A stretch of 64,000 bases of DNA. Origin: Raphanus sativus. Lineage: Eukaryota; Streptophyta; Magnoliopsida; Brassicales; Brassicaceae. Positions within the stretch are counted from its first letter, which is position 1. Each line of letters opens with the position of its first letter. The position numbers and the translations under genes were made by a program. The notes under the pieces were generated by a model. That model did no database searches, was not told the origin of the DNA, and saw only the letters and a program-made list of their open reading frames with translations. Positions 1 through 11,429 of this stretch are shown one piece after another. The DNA is taken from contig NC_079513.1 in assembly GCF_000801105.2 (NCBI RefSeq), positions 21,296,273-21,360,272 on the forward strand. The letters are read 5' to 3'.

Positions 1-1719
1 ATATCTTATCATTCAATAAACAATGTTTTGTATTTCCTTCCAAATCATTTGCCTTACCTCGTTCCTATCTGCGTTTGTTGTTGGAAAGATTACATTGTTG
101 GACAAAAAACTGGTGGTGGTATTAGATAGTGCTTCCATAGTGTGCGGTTTGAAGTTTGATATCGTGGCTGAGGTTAATGAATTCTGTTATCATGTGTTGT
201 TTGATGGGCTTATATTATGTGAATAAAGAACAGAGATGGAGAAGTGCGCAGTCTTTACTTATAAGGGCATTCACGTTCAGTTACACACATGATCCTTGCT
301 TCTCTCTTTATAGTCCTTTTTTATTTATTCATCTCTACCTCACCTTTGTAACTTGTTTTGGGTCCACTCTTTTTCTTTTCAATTTAATTTGCACAGTAAT
401 TTTTTGGGTCCACTATTTTTCTGTATTTATACTATATATTCAACGCATGAAGCGAATCTAAACATTCCCACTCTACAAAGGTGATTGTCCTTTTAGTTTT
501 ACATCAAATCAATGGACTTACTATTTATGCGATACTTACTTCTTCTTGTCGTTAAGGTTCTCGAGTGGTAGCAATCAAATAAGTGACTTGTCTGAGAGGA
601 TTAAAGAACCTTAACTAATTCCAATTTTATTTCCATAGCGGCAAACACTACTTTAAAATGTTTTTTTGTTATCTATTTTGTTTATAGTTATTTTCTATCG
701 ATCATTTTAGAAAATTTATTTGGTAGCTTATTCGTTTGTATTTAACGTGTGGAAAAACTGTGGCAATTCTAATAGTAACAAAATATATGAATATATATAT
801 ATATAGATGTTTCAAAAAAATGTATATATAACGATATTTATTACTATTAATTGCATTAATTGCGGTTCAAAGCGATATCATTAGAGCCTATTAGTCAAGT
901 GTCACTACATATTTATTATTAGGGGTCCATGTAATTTAGGCGAAATCAAAATTCAAAAGTTGTTCTGTTAAAATATATGATTTCAAACTAAGTTTTTTGT
1001 TTCTTTGATGAAACTGGTTTAATTTATGTGCCCTCACCTATTTTACGATTTCGGTTCATTCTGAGTTTATTAAATTCAGTTATGTGAAAGAATATATTTT
1101 TATAAAATTAAGTGTTGGTTCAACGATTGAAGATTTCAAATTTAGAAGAATAAAAATCAAAGGCGAATGTAAGGTAAGCAATCTCTAGAAACTTACTTTA
1201 AAGTGTTTTTCAAAAGTATTTTATCCAAACTATGGAGTACCCTGTCGTTTATTTCTGAAACGACAATCAGCTTATTTTACATCAAAACATTGTCTTTTCT
1301 TGTCAATATCAAATATTTTCATAGTTATGAAGAACCTATAAGGTAGATAAATATCAATGATGCCAAAGAATATAAAAAGGACTGACGATTTGATAATGCA
1401 CCAAGATATTTTAGAGAGAACGGCCAAGTCAAAGTAGCATCAAAGAACCGTTGATTGAATGATCACCGGATGACTGCTAATAACAACAATGTCATTGTAG
1501 ATGTCAACTTGATAACACCGGATGATCGTACCAGGAAGATAGTGTGGAGTTACTTCTGGTTGGCATGGCGCCTAGAGTCGGCGTCAATTGAAATTGGAAA
1601 AGAGGAAGACACATTATGCAATATTATGGTTGCTTACAACTCTTTTCAGAGAATTATTTGACATCACGAAGCAAATATTAGAAAGCACTTACAGATATTA
1701 GCCTAACAGATAATCTAAG
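1..1719. other. AT-rich spacer, no gene recognised
   Basis: Open frames at 23-226, 156-461 and 1455-1661 have no recognisable domain; the second is hydrophobic by composition only. Confidence 0.45.
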
Positions 1720-2141
1720 AGCAACCATCCCTACAATATCTTAAATGGGATGTCAAAATTGGCCGGCCTTTCTTTTCAAAGCTAGTTTTTTTGTCTTTTG
1801 CATGAATGTTAATTTGTTTGGCATAATTCTTAGAATTCACAATGTCCCTGTCGACTTTCTAGTTAAAAAGGGAGCATGATATATATAATATCTTAGTTTC
1901 TCATGTAAATTAGACATAGTCGGATATAGTATCTATTTGAAACAATTTTATTATCGTTCAAAATTTGATTTAATAAAATGTATAGTTGGACAATTTTGTT
2001 CAGAGAAAGTTACTTAATATATCCCGAGTAATACTAAAAATAGATTACAAAAGACAATACTAAAAATAAATTACAAAAAGGTAATACTAAAAATAAATTA
2101 CAAATATTTTAAAGCAACCCATCCCTACAATATCTTAAATG
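1720..2141. repeat. Direct repeat pair and 25-bp tandem units
   Basis: GCAACC(C)ATCCCTACAATA followed by TCTTAAATG occurs at about 1721 and 2113 in the same orientation. Between them, at 2031-2103, three units of about 26 bp carry AATACTAAAAATARATTACA. It is probably a decayed MITE or a tandemly duplicated end. Confidence 0.6.
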
Positions 2142-2839
2142 AGACTGTAAACAAAAAAGTAGTTCATATTTTAATGATTTAGTTATTTAACTAATTTTTA
2201 GCGTTTAAATAAGTTGAGTCATTTGTCTTATTATAATTTCTAAAACCTATTTCAACTTTTTCTGGTACAATTATCTCAAAAAAATTCATTTGAAAACTCT
2301 TGTTGTCTATTTTATTTATTTAAATAACCATTACGTATTTCAGGATGGATGTGTTCTAACTTGTGTAATTTATAAGTGTCAGAGTAGTATTAACGAGAGA
2401 ATGCTTTTGGCACGTTACTAAGTTAGCAATGAATATTCTTGTTTTTCTTCTAGATATGACTTATAATAAGAGCCCAACCTTTTTGTGTTATAAACGTACC
2501 CTTTGTGGCGTAAAGAGTGTTGGAGAAAGCACGTGGGACTATTGGCTCTTCGAGTCAGGAAAAGTTAAAGACGTAAAGCAAACCCTAAAATGATCATTTA
2601 CAAAATCTATTCTAATTTACAAACCACTTGTACGTAAAAAAACAAAAATTTATACCAACAAGATGTGTGAATCAATTTTATAATCTATCTCGAGTGAGTA
2701 ATAACTGTAGGTTTGCTCTTTTTACCATAAACCTTAGTTTTTCTTTATTCGCATTCGGTATATTACAAGATAACAGCATATCCAATGTAAAAACTCCGTT
2801 TTTTCTTTTAAAATAAAATAAAATAAAAAATAAAATAAA

Positions 2840-2996
2840 GTTACTCCAATTTAACTCTGTATCTTACTTTAATAGAATAATAAAAATAGATTATTTTATA
2901 TATGGAATAAAATATAAAGTTGAACTAGAACATTTTTTACTCTATACTCTATTTTATTTCATTGTAAAGTAAAACATAAAGTGAGATTGGAGACAT
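2840..2996. mobile_element. Possible MITE
   Basis: AGTTACTCCAATTTAACTCT near the left and AAAGTGAGATTGGAGACATC near the right are partly inverted (ACTCCAAT against ATTGGAG). AT-rich sequence with ACTCTAT words lies between, a composition common in Brassicaceae MITEs. The ends are unproven. Confidence 0.35.
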
Positions 2997-4440
2997 CATT
3001 GTCAATATGGTTTGTGTTTTGTTGAAAATATTTTTAGGAGTTTTTTTACAAAAAAAAAAGAAAATATTTTTAGGAGGCTATAGTCTTAAGTTTTGATTAG
3101 AAGAAAATCTAAGCACAACTTATAATATAGAGTTATAATTCAAATTACAGTCTTACTTACTTGTTCGTGTTAGTGATGTCATGTGTCTCACCATTCACCA
3201 TCCGAGTTCTCATAATACACAGTGTTCACGAAGAAAATATATTGATAACAAAAAGAAATAACATATAAAGATAGAGAAAATTCATGAAATTTATATGTAT
3301 AAACGCGTTATTTGTTTGTGCCAGGTTAAAATTTACAAGTTTTATTTCTACATAATTGTATATGGCATGGGTTGATAGCAAATATATCAACAATTTGTAA
3401 TATATTTATACAAGAGAACTAAAATATACATGTGTGTATGTTTGAACACTTATTATCAAATAACTATGCTGATGATTAGTTAGACTGTGAATAGAAATTT
3501 TGTTTTATAATTGAACCTGTATAACTTTTTGTCATAGTTATATATATGACACAATTGTAAGGATTAAAAGAAAGAAATTATATTCATATTTTGTTACATC
3601 TTAAAAGTTGTAATAAATATAAATCATATTACACTTTTAATTTTAAAATGTTATACAAAGTATAACCGATAATTTTAGAAACCGTAGATAATTAAGTTAA
3701 AAATAATTTATATCGCCAATTCGTCCGGATTCTACTTTGTGGTTTAACCAAAATCTTAATTTGGAACATTTATACAAAATAAATAAATAAATAACAAAAA
3801 GAGCAATAAATCTTGAAAATTTTCAAATTAAATGATGTAATAGTTGTAATTTTTAACTCTGTAATCGTGGTCGAGTGGTATCACGAATTTGAAATGGTGG
3901 AAAGTATTCCATATTCAAAACATGTCATCTTATATTATTTTTTTTTGTGTGGCCGACCAACACAAATATCTAATTTTTATTGCGATTAACCAAATTTATC
4001 TGTACTTTGTATGATATTGGTGTATATTTTTTCAAAGGTTAATCGGTTGAGTCTCGATTCACCGATCAATTCTAAACTATAAAAAATATTTTTTTATCGA
4101 TCTCAAACAAAGAGAAAAAAAGGTTTTCACTAATTGACTCAGAGCTCGTAGGTAAAACAATTAAGAATCGTGGTTTTATACCAATCAGCAATTTAATAAT
4201 TTAACACATTTAAGGGGTAAAATCGTCAATAAACAATCGAGAAATCGACAAGAGAATGGCATTTCTGTGAAATTCTGAACTTGGGGGGATTAAAAATCTG
4301 TCCAATAAGAGTAGTGAAAGACCTTCGTCTATCCAATCAATCAATTTTACTTTTATTTTTATTTTACTGTTTAAATATCTCTCAGACTATTTAATTAGTT
4401 AAGATTTAAAAAATACTAAGAAAGATAGATAGAGAGAGAA
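2997..4440. other. Spacer and distal PYL8 upstream region
   Basis: AT-rich, no gene. At about 3868-3890 GTGGTCGAGTGGTATCACG resembles a tRNA box A, perhaps from an old SINE. The PYL8 promoter presumably occupies the last few hundred bases. Confidence 0.4.
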
Positions 4441-4688
4441 AAGTTTGTTGGAAGGAGTCTTCTCTCTTCATCTAAAGAGAGAGATAGAAAGAGACGGCGA
4501 CTCAAATCTATCTTTCTTCACATTCACGCCTTTACAGGAGGATCTAGATCAAATCTCCCGACGAGTGGAATCGCAGCAGTGATTACTTCAGAGAAGCTTG
4601 ATCTTTACCTTTCTTGGTTTTTGTGTGTCTTCTGCTTCCACTCTCCTGACGCGAGAGGGTGTTTAGAGATTGGAGGAAGAGGAAGAAG

Positions 4689-6187
4689 ATGGAAGCTAAC
4701 GGGACGGAGAGAGAATATATAAGGAGGCACCATAAGCATGCGCTTTTGGATAATCAGTGCAGCTCTACGCTGGTTAAACACATCCAAGCTCCTGTTCATA
4801 TAGTAAAACCTTCTTCTTCTTCTTCTTTTTTTATTCTACATGCACTCTGTTTTTTCTCTCTGTGATTAAGTCGTTAATGCATATATGCTGACTCATTAGT
4901 TCTTTTTTTTGGTCAAATCCTTATCCAGATATATGAATCTCTCATATAGTTCTACTGATTGTTTTAGTCTTACCGAGTTTAACTGGTTATAGAAGTTTTT
5001 ATTGATCTGTCTTGAATATTGTCGGATCCGGTTGCATTAGTTAGCCGATCTTGTTTATTTCTTACATAATCCTTCTCTTTCATAAAAATGTATGTTTTAA
5101 AAAGAAATGTTTCAAAACAATATATTTTTTATATTTTCAATGTATTTTTATGGATTAATAATGACCAATTGTAAATTTCAAAGTATATTGATTACATTTC
5201 TTAAATTTTCACTGGCTTAAAATTATAAGAAATTGATAATAAAAAATCGAGAATTTATAACTAAGATTTAATATGATTTTATTAATATGTCTAAAAATTC
5301 TAAAGACATGTATGTTTTGAAACGGAGTAAGTATATTTTTGCTTGTTTTATAACTCTAATAATATTCTAAAATTTGAAGTTGTCTCTAATAACAAGATCT
5401 CTATAACTAATTTGCTAAATAACATTATATATTTGTGTTATTTAATTTATTGCATTTATCATCTGTTTTTCAAGTTTTATTCCTCATTTAATGCTTGATT
5501 GGGGCCAATATAATTGATTATATGATCTACAAACTGGTTATGATAACGGTTTTCTCAATCTCTTATGATAAATCTAAGTGAAGTAGAGGGAAAGAGATGA
5601 TTTAGAAATTTTTAGGAAAAAACTTTTGTGCATTAGGTTTTGATTATCTGTTTGGTTATATTAGGTATGGTCACTTGTGAGGAGATTCGATCAGCCACAG
5701 AAGTACAAACCATTTATCAGTAGATGTGTGGTGAAAGGAAACATGGAGATTGGTAGTGTAAGAGAAGTTGATGTGAAGTCAGGATTACCAGCTACTAGAA
5801 GCACTGAGAGGTTGGAGTTGCTTGATGACAACGAGCATATTCTTAGCATGAGGATCGTTGGTGGAGATCACAGACTCAAGGTAAATGCACCAGCCTTTTT
5901 TCTTTTATTCAATGTTTCATTCGTATTAAAAACCCATTTGCTAATTGATGTGACTCTGTTTTTTATGTGAGAAGAACTATTCTTCAATCATATCTCTTCA
6001 CCCTGAGATGATAGAAGGAGGAAGAATAGGGACACTTGTGATTGAGTCTTTCGTGGTGGATGTACCGGAAGGGAACACAAAGGATGAGACTTGTTACTTT
6101 GTGGAGGCTCTGATCAAATGCAATCTTAAATCTTTAGCTGATTTCTCCCAACGCCTTGCGGTTCAAGACACAACAGCTTCCACATGA
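4689..6187 (+). CDS. PYL8: PYL8-type abscisic acid receptor (PYR/PYL/RCAR), 3 exons
   Basis: Coding exons are 4689-4802, 5665-5880 and 5975-6187, joined at GT/AG sites to give 180 residues (Arabidopsis PYL8 is about 188). The protein is a START/Bet v I-fold ABA receptor acting in cytosol and nucleus; on binding ABA it inhibits clade-A PP2C phosphatases and so releases SnRK2 kinases. Visible hallmarks are [17 protein letters not shown] at residues 39-55, with K53 at the position that contacts the ABA carboxylate, the gate loop SGLPA at 77-81, the latch HRL at 107-109, and the C-terminal helix region [15 protein letters not shown]. The N-terminus MEANG and the RRHHKH motif point to PYL8 rather than PYL7 or PYL9. 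One residue differs from the pattern I recall: a GG before RIGTLV, where Arabidopsis has a single G. Intron 1 (about 860 bp) carries a MITE-like insert. The likely 5'UTR lies between about 4440 and 4688 and is GA/CT-rich. Confidence 0.95.
5072..5328. mobile_element. MITE-like element in PYL8 intron 1
   Basis: The right end reads (reverse complement) CTCCGTTTCAAAACATACAT. The left end, CTTTCATAAAAATGTATG, forms an imperfect inverted match. The CTCCGTTT terminus is typical of Brassicaceae Stowaway-like MITEs. No ORF is present. The boundaries are approximate and no clean TA duplication was confirmed. Confidence 0.45.
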
Positions 6188-6244
6188 ACAGAGTCTACGA
6201 GAAGAAAGAAGGATTCAAGAAGAAACACTATTGAAATAAGGAGT

Positions 6245-6248
<4 letters not shown>

Positions 6249-6279
<31 letters not shown>
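6249..6279 (+). repeat. GA dinucleotide microsatellite in PYL8 3'UTR
   Basis: An uninterrupted run of GA units lies about 60 bp after the PYL8 stop codon, within the presumed 3'UTR. It is likely length-polymorphic. Confidence 0.9.
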
Positions 6280-6284
<5 letters not shown>

Positions 6285-6449
6285 GCCGTGGATGAAGCTT
6301 TCAGAGGGAAAAGAGAGTCTCTTTGAGGATGGACAAGGCAAATAATAATCACCATTTTATTACCATTACACAATAATAAGTTTCTATATTAAACTTTTTA
6401 ATTTGATGAATGTTTTTGGTTTCTTTATTCTCTGAAGAACCAAAAATAT

Positions 6450-7387
6450 GATTTTGGAGATTTGGCTTATTGCCACCACTTGCAGGAATCTTTTACAATT
6501 TGCAGAGAGACATGTTAAAAGATGTGATCATGGGGTTCCACTCTTCCTTCCCCCTTTTTTGTAACACTTTCTTCTTAATTTTATTTTCTATTTTTTTTTG
6601 TTTTATGATTACTAACTTTATTGAACCAATAGCATCTGTGGGATGTGAAAGATCTCCACAAGGACCATTAAGGAAAGAGATCTATAGTTTTTTAGATTTT
6701 GTCTTGACTTGTGATTGAGGAAATGTACGTAGTTCCATTACCTGTAAAAGGTCCTTGGTTTAGTTTTAGTTTTTTTTTTTGGAACACAGAGTCCTTTGTT
6801 TAGTATTTACTATTTTTTACATTTATAAAGTTTTTTTTCCTTTTTTTTGTTATAGGAGAATTTTTTGTAATTACATGAGTAGATGAGTTTACTATACGTT
6901 TGTCCGTTTGGAATGATGAAACTTAAATATTCGAATCGCTCACGTGGACAGGTAGTCAGGTAGCTCTCCATTAAAAATGCTTCCATATACAAATTGATGT
7001 TTATATTTTTTTCCTTGCTAAATCTCATCAGCCAGTTTCGCTTTAAAACTGACATCAAGAGGGCTTGTAATTAGATTTTCGCCTTTAAAAAAACACAACA
7101 GATGATAAAAACTATACAGTAATAACGTTCCTTTCAATGCTCTTTAGCATTTTTATCATATAATCGAACAAAATATAAAATAGGGTTAAAAGGTTCCAGG
7201 TCCTAAGTGACACTAACGAGCAAATGATTTTTTTTCTTTATAAAACGACATTAATTTATAACATGAGATCAATAACTTCACCTGCTCTTTTTTTTTTTTG
7301 GTTGCACAAGATGTTTTGTTTGTTATGTATTAAGGCTTACCCTTTTTGCCCACTTTTTCACCCAACGGGTGTTTATGAATGAGATCA
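6450..7387. other. Spacer between PYL8 and the FTSH11 relic
   Basis: This AT-rich sequence has homopolymer T runs and no recognisable gene. The PYL8 3'UTR probably ends before about 6450. The short open frames here lack similarity to families I know. Confidence 0.5.
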
Positions 7388-7752
7388 CTAGGCCAATAAT
7401 ACCAAGTCTCCTTCTTCTTTTTGTTGCTCCTGTAACTTCTCTGCTTCTTGGTTTGGAAGGAGAATATACGTTTTATGTCCTCTGCGGACCTGCGGTTGAC
7501 GTTTTCATACGCTTTTGCTAACGTGTGTAGCTGCTTCTCATGCTGGATAAACACACACAAATACATATCTGACCATTTTCAATATATATGAAAATCCACA
7601 CTTTAGTATTACCTCACACGATGGGGAAAAAATTCAATATAAGAGAAGCTTACCATGGTAACATGCAACGGTTGCTTCGCATATATACCGGGGTTCACAA
7701 ATGATTCGTCCATATTGCCTGATGCACGATGCTTCAGCTCTTGAAGCTGCAC
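7388..7752 (-). pseudogene. FTSH11: 3' remnant of an FtsH11-type AAA/M41 metalloprotease gene
   Basis: Reading the minus strand, 7542 to about 7440 gives HEKQLHTLAKAY and then SAEDIKRI, the end of the M41 peptidase domain of FtsH proteases. After a frame change it ends PNQEAEKLQEQQKEEGDL and stops at 7390-7388, matching the FtsH11 C-terminus I remember. An intron is still visible (GT near 7612, CAG at 7543). Upstream, 7613-7750 keeps degraded pieces resembling the preceding exon (ELxHR..SGNMDE, GTAAGCTTCTC, CATCGTGTGAG). At least two indels break the frame, and the ATPase domain is absent from the window. FTSH11 lies between PYL8 and PTB2 in Arabidopsis, so the position supports the call. This is a gene-loss scar; FtsH11 itself is an organellar protease needed for thermotolerance. 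Confidence 0.75.
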
Positions 7753-7759
7753 AGCAACC

Positions 7760-8394
7760 GATGATTATTACATTTACAACAACAATAACTTAGAAATCGA
7801 AGACAACTATGAATTTTCTAACATTAGAGATGTATAAAGGTCGAAGAAAGACGGTAGAAAGTCGAGAGAGAATGAGGATTGAAACATAGAAAAGAAGATG
7901 AGAAGAGAGGGGGCGATGAAGAGGTTGAAAGGAATAAGAAGAATGGAGTGGAGAAGCTTGAAGAGTGGAACAAGACATTGGAGTTAATTAGTTACTTAGG
8001 GGTTTTCGAATATCTTCTTCTTCACCCTTACCCCTTGCTCCTTTTTTATTACCAGAGACAAAAGAGACTTTACTTTGGGAAGTTGGGAGCCACAAGATAA
8101 GGGTTAATTAGTAAATATAACCTTATCCAGATTCTCAATGTTAGCCAATAATCATAGTTAGTGAGTGAGTCAGAGAGACAAAGATTAAGTGATCACATTT
8201 CTGAGAAGACAAATTGTTGATAAAACCGAATGGTTATGAATCTTATGATAGTGATCTTTTTGGACAGAAGTACAAGTCGTGTTCCATAAACAGAACAACA
8301 ACAAAACTAAGAAAACAGAGGAATGTGTAAAAGAGAGGGATTAAACACCTTCTGTCTTTCGACTTATAAAAAGGACTCGTTTACTTTTTTCATT
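7760..8394. other. Spacer between FTSH11 relic and PTB2 3' end
   Basis: A purine-rich stretch (about 7870-7970) is followed by the presumed PTB2 3'UTR (about 8250-8394). No coding similarity was recognised. Confidence 0.5.
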
Positions 8395-11024
8395 CTAATG
8401 CATTGGACCAGAAGGGCCACTACCGTAATGGTGTGGCGGCATATAACCACCCGGACCACCTTGATGCATCGACGGTGGTCCTCCCATGTAGGGATTGTGA
8501 CCTTGCCCTCCTGATTGCTGCCCCCATCCCCCTTGTGGCTGCTGCTGCTGGTAATGGCTCGCATCTGCTCCCTGGTACTGCGGTGAATTACTCGGGTATG
8601 GATTATGCCCGGGCTGTGGAGCCATCGCAACAGCCGGGTCAGGCATTGTGTAGTCTCTGCTTCTATCGTTGTTCACCTGCAATCCAAAAATCCTTACTTT
8701 CAAACTATATATATAAAGAGAGAATACTTTTGTGAAACTACTTACCTTTATGCTGAGGTCGGTGTGGCGTGAGTATGTGATGTGTAGCTTACAGAACCCA
8801 CCCTCATAAATACAGTGTCCTTCCAATGCTCCTTTCGCCACCACAGCTGTTTGAACATCTGATTTTAACAGAAATAAATAAAACCACCAGCTTATTTGAG
8901 ATTTTGCTCTTACAGATCAACGTCAATGAATATTATTATTTTTTACCTGGGTATTGAATCAATGCCTGTACCCCACCATTCTTGTCAAACATTGCAATCT
9001 TTTGAACTGCTCCAAATGCCACAAAAACCTACTCGTTCATATATTGAAAAAAAAATGGGTAAGAGCGAACTAATATTTTCACAAGGAAAGATTCAATGAT
9101 GAAGCGAGTATTACTGTGTGTAGAACATCCAAGGTTACTGCATACTGCATGTTCTCGATGGATGCAAGAAGAACATTACTTTCAGGCTCCATCTTCCTCC
9201 CGTCTACACCCACAACCACCTATTACCAGCAAGTGGTTCAAGGTAAGTAGCAAGCATATTTTTATAAATTTCCAATAAAGAGAATGTTCCCAAATTGCTT
9301 ACCTGACCAGTACTATCAATGGCTGAAGGAGCAACAGGAAGGTAAGGATTAGTATAGTCCCTGCAAAATTAGAGAGGAAACAATTAATTTATTATTATCA
9401 TGGCAGTCACCAAGTAAACCAAAACATGTTTCAACACACCGTGTGAATTCACATACCTGCTCCGATGGCTCTGGAATTTGACAGTCAAATCTGTATGAGC
9501 TGAATATGTGATTTTAAGAGAGCATGGGCTGACTTCCTCAGGGAGTAGATAACTAATGCCAAGAAAGAAATGTAGGTAATAAGTAAGCCTGTCATATAAC
9601 AAGTTACAGACTAAACAGTGTCTAAAAATTATTAACAACTGGCACCTAGGGATGTTTCTTCCATCGAGGGAAGTTCTTGCAGAGGTTGCAGTTTCAGCGT
9701 CAGTAAATTGAACAAGTGCCTAAGAGCAATTAAGACAATAAACAACATTAGTACCATGAAATAAGAAACAAGTGAAGGCTAGGTAGGTATTATACCTGAT
9801 ATCCAGCTGTTTTCTCGAAAGTAGTAATCTTGTGGACGAAACCAAAGGCTGAGAATACCTGCATTTGCAAACCAGTAATCAGAACAACAACAAAAACACG
9901 AAGGGTCGACTTTAAAGATTACAGTGCAAAACGTTTGTAGTTATTCCAAGACAAGCTCAGTTCACACTTCTACATATCAAATTCGCAAAGTATGACAAGA
10001 GTTGGAATAGCAAATTAAACTAACATAATATGGTGTGGTAAAGTTTGAGGGATGTCTACACTATATGGAAGGCAAATGATTTGTGCCTTCTTCGAAGATA
10101 TCAAACAATCATAAATGTTAACTACACTATCACAGAGATGTGCAGATAGATAGAGCTGCACCCTATCGTACCAAACAAAAATAATATTTACAATGATTTA
10201 AGATCATATCTTAGAAAGCCTATCAAAGTATTTGATAAAAAAAAGGGAAGTGTGAGTGGGGGGGAAAAGAGTAGGGAAGAGAGAGAGAGAGAGAGAGAGA
10301 GTCAGTGTTAGGGAAAGGAGAAAGGAAACAAACACACATGTGCTCTTTCTCCTAATGCAATAGACTGCCACTGAAGATATTGCCTTTGACATGGCCCTGC
10401 CGATCCATTTACATTCACGTCAAAAGAAAGTTCCCAAGTCCTAGAATCTAGTTTTATCAGAACATCTTAAAAGAACAATCTTTCAGCAAATATGTATACT
10501 TCTTCTAAAGAAAAAAAAGAAAGGTGCTTCTTTTAATCAACTTACCAGATGCAAAACATCAATGCTGACCATGCGAGCATCCTCCCCTTCCACTGTAACG
10601 AGAAGAACATTCCCCACAACATCCGCCGCCGTCTTGTTGTTCACGATCTCCTGCCTGTTGGAGTACTGTAGGTACACAGTTTTGCCTCGAACCTGAGCAG
10701 GCTCTGACGAAGACGCGTAGAACGAGATCATCTGAATAGCTTGGTTCAAATCTTCCTGTCAAAAGAAACAAACTTTCAGTAACATTTTTTTGTAAGAATA
10801 ACAATGATAATGTCTCTCTCTCTCTCTTGACTACTTACGAACTCAATGAAAGCTTGATTTTTATTAGCTCCAACATTACACTTTGTATTCACAACAGTGC
10901 CAAAGGGCTTCCCGAGCTCGATCAACTCCTCTTCCGTGCATTCCCACGGTAAGTTTCTCAAATGAAGAACCTTTGAAGGAGTCTGCGTGTAACGGAACTG
11001 TTGCTGGCTTGATACGGAAGACAT
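8395..11024 (-). CDS. PTB2: Polypyrimidine tract-binding protein, PTB2 type, 10 coding exons
   Basis: Coding exons in transcript order are 11024-10839, 10755-10546, 9858-9796, 9719-9646, 9552-9457, 9360-9303, 9219-9115, 9028-8947, 8858-8746 and 8676-8395. All join at GT/AG sites and together encode 422 residues (Arabidopsis PTB2 is about 429). The protein is a nuclear RNA-binding repressor and regulator of alternative splicing that binds CU-rich RNA. RRM1 starts near residue 18 (VLHLRNLPW, then NQAFIEF), RRM2 near 110 (VLLVTVEG, then GYQALVQF) and RRM3 near 245 (NVLLASIEN, then GVQALIQY). The C-terminal tail is Gln/Gly/Pro-rich and ends GPMH. The N-terminus MSSVSSQQQFRYTQ identifies the PTB1/2 subgroup. 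A donor oddity is GTGCCA after the fourth exon, giving PS where Arabidopsis has PR. A noncoding first exon probably lies near 11170-11230. Intron 2 may hold an NMD-triggering exon. Confidence 0.95.
10250..10396 (-). promoter_or_regulatory. Candidate poison exon and CU tract in PTB2 intron 2
   Basis: On the transcribed strand, GGCAG ending at 10397 could serve as a 3' splice site. Reading on in the PTB2 frame from 10396 gives 14 codons and then TAG at 10354-10352. Just downstream (about 10303-10276) is a long CT repeat, followed by a C-rich run near 10262, an ideal PTB binding tract. Arabidopsis PTB1 and PTB2 are known to auto- and cross-regulate through alternative splicing coupled to nonsense-mediated decay. 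That this segment is the cassette exon is my inference; the downstream donor was not settled. Confidence 0.55.
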
Positions 11025-11295
11025 CGGGTCTAGAGCAGCGATCTACGATCAAATCAGAAAAAAAAAAGCTGATGGTAAAAAATCAATATCGCGACGATGA
11101 AATTAAAGATGATAGAATAAAAATCGAAAATAACTAAACGTAATTGGAGAATGATGAGAAAAACAGTGTTACCTGAAGAAAGCCTCTGCAGAGAGAAATT
11201 AGGGTTTCGCGATTTGGGAAGAAGATGGAGAGATTGGGGATATTATGGATTAGGAGGAAAGGTTAAACGATGTCGTTTTCAAGAGGTGTATTCGT

Positions 11296-11392
11296 TATTG
11301 GGCTGAAAATAGCTGTGGGCCTATTGTTACTACTTACGTAACGTTGTAGTTTTTTTCTGTAAGCTTGAATTAGGAGTACGAGCCAAAGCCCA
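11296..11392. promoter_or_regulatory. Site II-like TGGGC elements upstream of PTB2
   Basis: TTGGGCT (about 11298), TGGGCCTA (about 11319) and AAGCCCA (about 11384) lie just upstream of the presumed PTB2 start. Such TCP-bound site II motifs are common in promoters of plant RNA-processing and housekeeping genes. The motifs are seen; their function is inferred. Confidence 0.45.
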
Positions 11393-11429
11393 TGTACGTT
11401 TTTTTTCTAATGGAGGATCCGAAAACTTG

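Noticed and set aside
557..580. tRNA-like box A (TCTCGAGTGGTAGCAATC)
   Set aside because: No box B or acceptor stem within range.
1455..1661. Small protein-coding gene
   Set aside because: Single short open frame with no domain, no splice context and no recognisable homolog.
2529..2537. ABRE/G-box (GCACGTGGG) controlling PYL8
   Set aside because: It lies more than 2 kb upstream of the PYL8 ATG as a single copy; too weak to annotate.
3868..3890. tRNA gene (GTGGTCGAGTGGTATCACG)
   Set aside because: No cloverleaf, anticodon arm or proper box B follows; at best an old SINE head.
10811..10828. Second PTB-binding CU tract in PTB2 intron 1
   Set aside because: The CT run is on the plus strand; the transcript carries GA here, so PTB would not bind it.
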